In this document: positions 61,340 through 64,000 of the stretch, one piece after another
How positions within the stretch are numbered: the stretch's first letter is position 1
Layout of the letters: each line of letters begins with the position of its first letter
Source: Halomonas sp. LBP4
GTDB lineage: Bacteria; Pseudomonadota; Gammaproteobacteria; Pseudomonadales; Halomonadaceae
DNA: 64,000 nt
NCBI RefSeq assembly: GCF_003202205.1
Contig: NZ_PDOG01000001.1
Span: 802,459-866,458 of the forward strand
Direction of reading: 5' to 3'
Program-made: the position numbers and the translations under genes
The notes under the pieces: model-generated
The model's input: the letters and a program-made list of their open reading frames with translations, nothing else
Databases searched by the model: none
Told to the model about the DNA's origin: nothing

Positions 61340-61871
61340 CCCGCTGTCGCTGGACGCCCTGGCCGCGGGCGTGGCACGCCTGCTCGCTCCTCCTTTGCCT
61401 GCCGCCGGTGAGGCCTCGGCCCTGACCTACCGGCTGCTGGCGACCCTGGTGGACGGCGCCCGGGCCGGGGCGCTGGAGCACGCTGCCGGCCCGCCGGCCG
61501 GGGTAGCCAAGGCACTAGAGCATATTCAGGCGGCGCTCCACGCCGAGCCCCCCGATGCCGAGCGCCTGGCCGAGCTGGACGTGCCGGCCCTGGCCCGGAT
61601 CGCCGACCTCAGTCGTGCCCACTTCAGTCGCCGCTTCAGCCGGGCGGTAGGCATGGCGCCGGGGGAATACCTGATGCAGGAGCGCATGCGTCGGGCCGCC
61701 GAGCTGCTCGCCCGCCGTGACGCCTCGGTGAAGGCAGTAGCCCTGTCGCTGGGATTCTACGACCCCAACTACTTCGCCAAGGCGTTCCGCCGCGCCTTCG
61801 GTCTCTCGCCCCGGGAGTTCCGCTCCAGCGGCATGTACCTCGATATCCGCCGCCATGGGGACGGCGGCTAA
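61340..61871 (+). pseudogene. AraC-family regulator lacking its N-terminal domain
   Basis: The frame holds a complete AraC/XylS DNA-binding domain: LARIADLSRAHFSRRFSRAVGMAPGEYL and the second helix-turn-helix VKAVALSLGFYDPNYFAKAFRRAFGLSPREFR. Upstream there is only part of a linker (ALAAGVARLLAPPLPAAGE) before homology stops at the invertase-copy junction. The N-terminal cupin/sensor domain and start are missing. A GTG at 61371 with no clear ribosome-binding site could give a 166-residue fragment, so residual expression is not excluded. Confidence 0.75.
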
Positions 61872-61942
61872 GCGCCGCGTCCCGGCACCTCTCGATCACC
61901 CGACTGAGATTGCCCTGGCTCGATATCGCCCCGAACTTGCCA

Positions 61943-61957
61943 AAATGTCTGACATTT
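61943..61957 (+). promoter_or_regulatory. Palindromic operator upstream of the GntR-family gene
   Basis: AAATGTCTGACATTT is a 15-bp perfect dyad around one central base, 42 bp before the GntR start, in a short AT-rich patch with TAGGCTATC beyond it. Fits autoregulation by a FadR-type dimer. Confidence 0.6.
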
Positions 61958-61998
61958 AATAGGCTATCCTCATCGTCACTAGTAAGGAGCGCGTCCCC

Positions 61999-62751
61999 AT
62001 GACCCTGGATGGCCTGCCCCACCACGGCGGCGGCGCCGAGGAGCTGGCCCGGCTGCTGGCCCGGGCCCTGCTCGCCGGCCGCTGGCAGCCCGGCGACGCC
62101 TTCCCTCGCGAGCTGGATCTCTGCGCCCATTTCGCGGTGAGCCGCAACCAGGTGCGCAATGCGCTGGCCAGCCTCACCGCCACCGGCCTGATCGAGCGCA
62201 CCGCCGGCCGCGGCACGGTGGTCCGGGCCGTCGTCGACTGGCATCTGCTCGATCCACTGATGAGCGAATGGATGGTGGGACTCGCCGACCCCGACCCCCA
62301 GCTGGTACGCGAGATCTTCGCCTTCCGCTACTCGGCGGAGCCGGTGGTGGCCAGGCTCGCCACCGAGGCCGCCGAGGCCGCGGACCTCGAGCGCCTGGAG
62401 GCCGCCTTCCAGGGCATGACCCGTACCGCTGGCGAGCCCGAGGCGCGCGGCCTGCACGCCGAGTACGACGTGGCCTTCCACGACGCCATCTACCTGGCCA
62501 GCCACAACCTGGTATGGCGCCAGATGGGCCACCTGCTGCGCCCCTCGATCATCGCCCTGATCCAGAGCTCCCAGGCGCACGTCCACCAGGAGCACGAGAG
62601 CCTGGACGACAGCCTGGCGCGCCACGGCCGGGTGCTGGAGGCGATCCGCCGTCGCGACCCGGCCGCCGCCGAGCACGCCGCCCGCGAGGTGCTGCGGCGC
62701 ACCGCCATCGACCTGGGCATCGTCGACGCGCCGGCCGAATCCACACACTGA
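61999..62751 (+). CDS. GntR/FadR-family transcriptional regulator (DgoR-like)
   Basis: A 250-residue regulator: N-terminal winged helix (LARALLAGRWQPGDAFPRE, FAVSRNQVRNALASLTATGL) and a C-terminal FCD helical domain with metal/ligand histidines (HAEYDVAFHDAIYLAS). AAGGAG precedes the ATG. It lies 15 bp before dgoD, so it probably controls galactonate use, with galactonate or KDPGal as ligand. Confidence 0.9.
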   Translation: MTLDGLPHHGGGAEELARLLARALLAGRWQPGDAFPRELDLCAHFAVSRNQVRNALASLTATGLIERTAGRGTVVRAVVDWHLLDPLMSEWMVGLADPDPQLVREIFAFRYSAEPVVARLATEAAEAADLERLEAAFQGMTRTAGEPEARGLHAEYDVAFHDAIYLASHNLVWRQMGHLLRPSIIALIQSSQAHVHQEHESLDDSLARHGRVLEAIRRRDPAAAEHAAREVLRRTAIDLGIVDAPAESTH

Positions 62752-62766
62752 CCCCGAGGAATCCCC

Positions 62767-63915
62767 ATGAAGATCACCCGACTCAAGACCTGGCAGGTGC
62801 CGCCGCGCTGGCTGTTCCTCAAGATCGAGACCGATGAGGGCTGCTACGGCTGGGGCGAGCCGGTCATCGAGGGCCGCGCCGCCACCGTGGAGGCCGCCGT
62901 CCATGAACTGGCCGACTACCTGGTCGGCCAGGACCCGCACCGCATCGAGCACCTGTGGAACACGATGTACCGCGCCGGCTTCTACCGCGGCGGCCCCATC
63001 CTGATGAGCGCCATCGCCGGCATCGACCAGGCGCTGTGGGACCTCAAGGGCCGCGACCTGGGGGTGCCGGTGCACCAGCTGCTGGGCGGTACGGTGCGCG
63101 ACAGGATGCGCATGTACGCCTGGACCGGCGGCGACCGCCCCAGCGAGGTGGGCGCCGGCGCCAGGGCCCTGGTCGAGCAGGGCTTCACCGCCTTCAAGAT
63201 GAACGGCACCGCCGAGCTTGCGATCGTCGACTCGCACCGCAAGATCGACGAGGCGGTGGCCCGGGTGGCCGAGGCCCGCGACGCCGTGGGCCCCGACGTG
63301 GGCATCGGCATCGACTTCCACGGCCGGGTGCACCGCCCCATGGCCAAGGCGCTGCTGCGCGAGCTGGAGCCCTTCCACCCGATGTTCGTCGAGGAGCCGG
63401 TGGCCCCCGAGCATTTGCCCTGCCTCAAGCAGATCGCCGGCGGGCTCGGCTATCCGCTGGCCACCGGCGAGCGGCTGCACACCCGCTTCGAATTCCGCGA
63501 CCTGCTGGCCGACGGCATGATCGACATCGTCCAGCCCGACCTCTCCCACTGCGGCGGCATCAGCGAGGGGCTGAAGATCGCCGCCCTGGCCTCGGCCCAT
63601 GACGTGGCGCTGGCCCCCCACTGCCCGCTCGGCCCGCTGACGCTGGCCACCTCATTGCACCTGGATGCGGTCTCCCACAACGCCTTCATCCAGGAGCAGA
63701 GCATGGGCATCCACTACAACCGCGACAACGACGTGCTCGACTACCTGGTGGACAAGTCGGCGCTGACCATCGAGGACGGCTTCTGCGCCATCCCCCAGGG
63801 GCCGGGACTGGGCGTGGAGATCGACGAGGCCTTCGTCGAGGAGCGGGCCAAGGTGGGCCATCGCTGGCGAAATCCGGTATGGACGCATGAAGACGGTTCC
63901 ATCGCCGAATGGTAA
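62767..63915 (+). CDS. dgoD: D-galactonate dehydratase
   Basis: Enolase-superfamily enzyme producing 2-keto-3-deoxygalactonate. 382 residues. Metal ligands and catalytic residues fall at Asp183 and His185 ([11 protein letters not shown]), Glu209 (FVEEPV), Glu235 (ATGERL) and His285 (APHCPLGP), the positions known for DgoD. GAGGAATCCCC precedes the start. Confidence 0.96.
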   Translation: MKITRLKTWQVPPRWLFLKIETDEGCYGWGEPVIEGRAATVEAAVHELADYLVGQDPHRIEHLWNTMYRAGFYRGGPILMSAIAGIDQALWDLKGRDLGVPVHQLLGGTVRDRMRMYAWTGGDRPSEVGAGARALVEQGFTAFKMNGTAELAIVDSHRKIDEAVARVAEARDAVGPDVGIGIDFHGRVHRPMAKALLRELEPFHPMFVEEPVAPEHLPCLKQIAGGLGYPLATGERLHTRFEFRDLLADGMIDIVQPDLSHCGGISEGLKIAALASAHDVALAPHCPLGPLTLATSLHLDAVSHNAFIQEQSMGIHYNRDNDVLDYLVDKSALTIEDGFCAIPQGPGLGVEIDEAFVEERAKVGHRWRNPVWTHEDGSIAEW

Positions 63916-63926
63916 GGGAGGCAGAC

Positions 63927-64000
63927 ATGAACGCAACCATCGCCGCGCGCCTGGCCTGGGTCGGCGTGGACTGGGGCTCCAGCAACCTGCGCGCCTGGGC
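63927..64000 (+). CDS. dgoK: 2-dehydro-3-deoxygalactonokinase, 5' fragment
   Basis: Only the first 24 codons lie in the window: MNATIAARLAWVGVDWGSSN then LRAWA. The VDWGSSNLRAW phosphate-binding block is typical of DgoK, the next step after DgoD. GGGAGG precedes the ATG. Confidence 0.8.
   Translation, partial: MNATIAARLAWVGVDWGSSNLRAW

Noticed and set aside
61141-61515. Minus-strand protein starting in the AraC remnant and ending in the invertase copy
   Set aside because: It is an accidental fusion across a recombination junction with no proper start.

Overview
The window reads as chromosome of a halophilic gammaproteobacterium, most likely a Halomonas-type organism. This is an inference from high GC content, dense coding on both strands, the gene orders nusB-ribH-ribBA-ribD-nrdR and surE-pcm-nlpD-rpoS, and genes for making and recycling the compatible solute glucosylglycerate. 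No rRNA, tRNA, CRISPR array, phage or complete insertion sequence was recognised.

Layout. 1-6.7 kb: NudE-type Nudix hydrolase, a Gfo/Idh oxidoreductase, ilvD and a Lon protease. 6.7-13.7 kb (minus strand): a YdgA/DUF945 protein, pgpA, thiL, nusB, ribH, ribBA, ribD, nrdR. 13.8-22.2 kb: a glucosylglycerate phosphorylase-like GH13 enzyme, a DsbG-like protein, a sulfur island (persulfide dioxygenase-like metallo-beta-lactamase plus two YeeE/YedE halves), an RNA-processing metallo-beta-lactamase, and the pair gpgS / sugar-phosphoglycerate phosphatase. 22.4-30.9 kb: glyA, a secreted protein of unknown function, the YbbA/YbbP exporter facing tesA, a small toxin-antitoxin pair and an EamA transporter preceded by a 7-bp tandem repeat. 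31-36 kb: a SelW-like protein, a PA3496-family small protein, ettA, an LpxL-like acyltransferase and alr. 36-44.8 kb: the stationary-phase/isoprenoid block rpoS, nlpD, DUF368, pcm, surE, truD, ispF, ispD, ftsB and a GNAT/FemAB-like protein.

44.9-64 kb is carbohydrate metabolism. An aldehyde dehydrogenase is followed by a plus-strand cluster edd, glk, hexose-6-phosphate mutarotase, aldo/keto reductase, fructokinase and a second aldo/keto reductase. Facing it is a minus-strand sucrose-type cluster: LacI regulator, solute-binding protein, MalF- and MalG-type permeases, UgpC/MalK-type ATPase and GH32 invertase. Imported beta-fructoside would be split by the invertase, its hexoses phosphorylated by glk and fructokinase, and carbon sent into the Entner-Doudoroff route through edd. 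The window ends in a galactonate cluster (GntR regulator, dgoD, start of dgoK).

The sucrose locus has been extensively rearranged. It holds a gutted second binding-protein gene, a 148-bp near-identical copy of the invertase 3' end fused to a decapitated AraC gene, and a xylulokinase remnant. Five copies of a 12-bp palindrome, GACAACGTTGTC (one with a central mismatch), mark a LacI-family regulon; two of them lie inside coding sequence. The most unusual signal is a 115-bp intergenic element present twice (3838-3952 and, inverted, 33726-33840). Fourteen of the 19 differences between the copies form seven compensated base pairs and the other five fall outside the stems or keep pairing, which strongly suggests a conserved folded nucleic acid.
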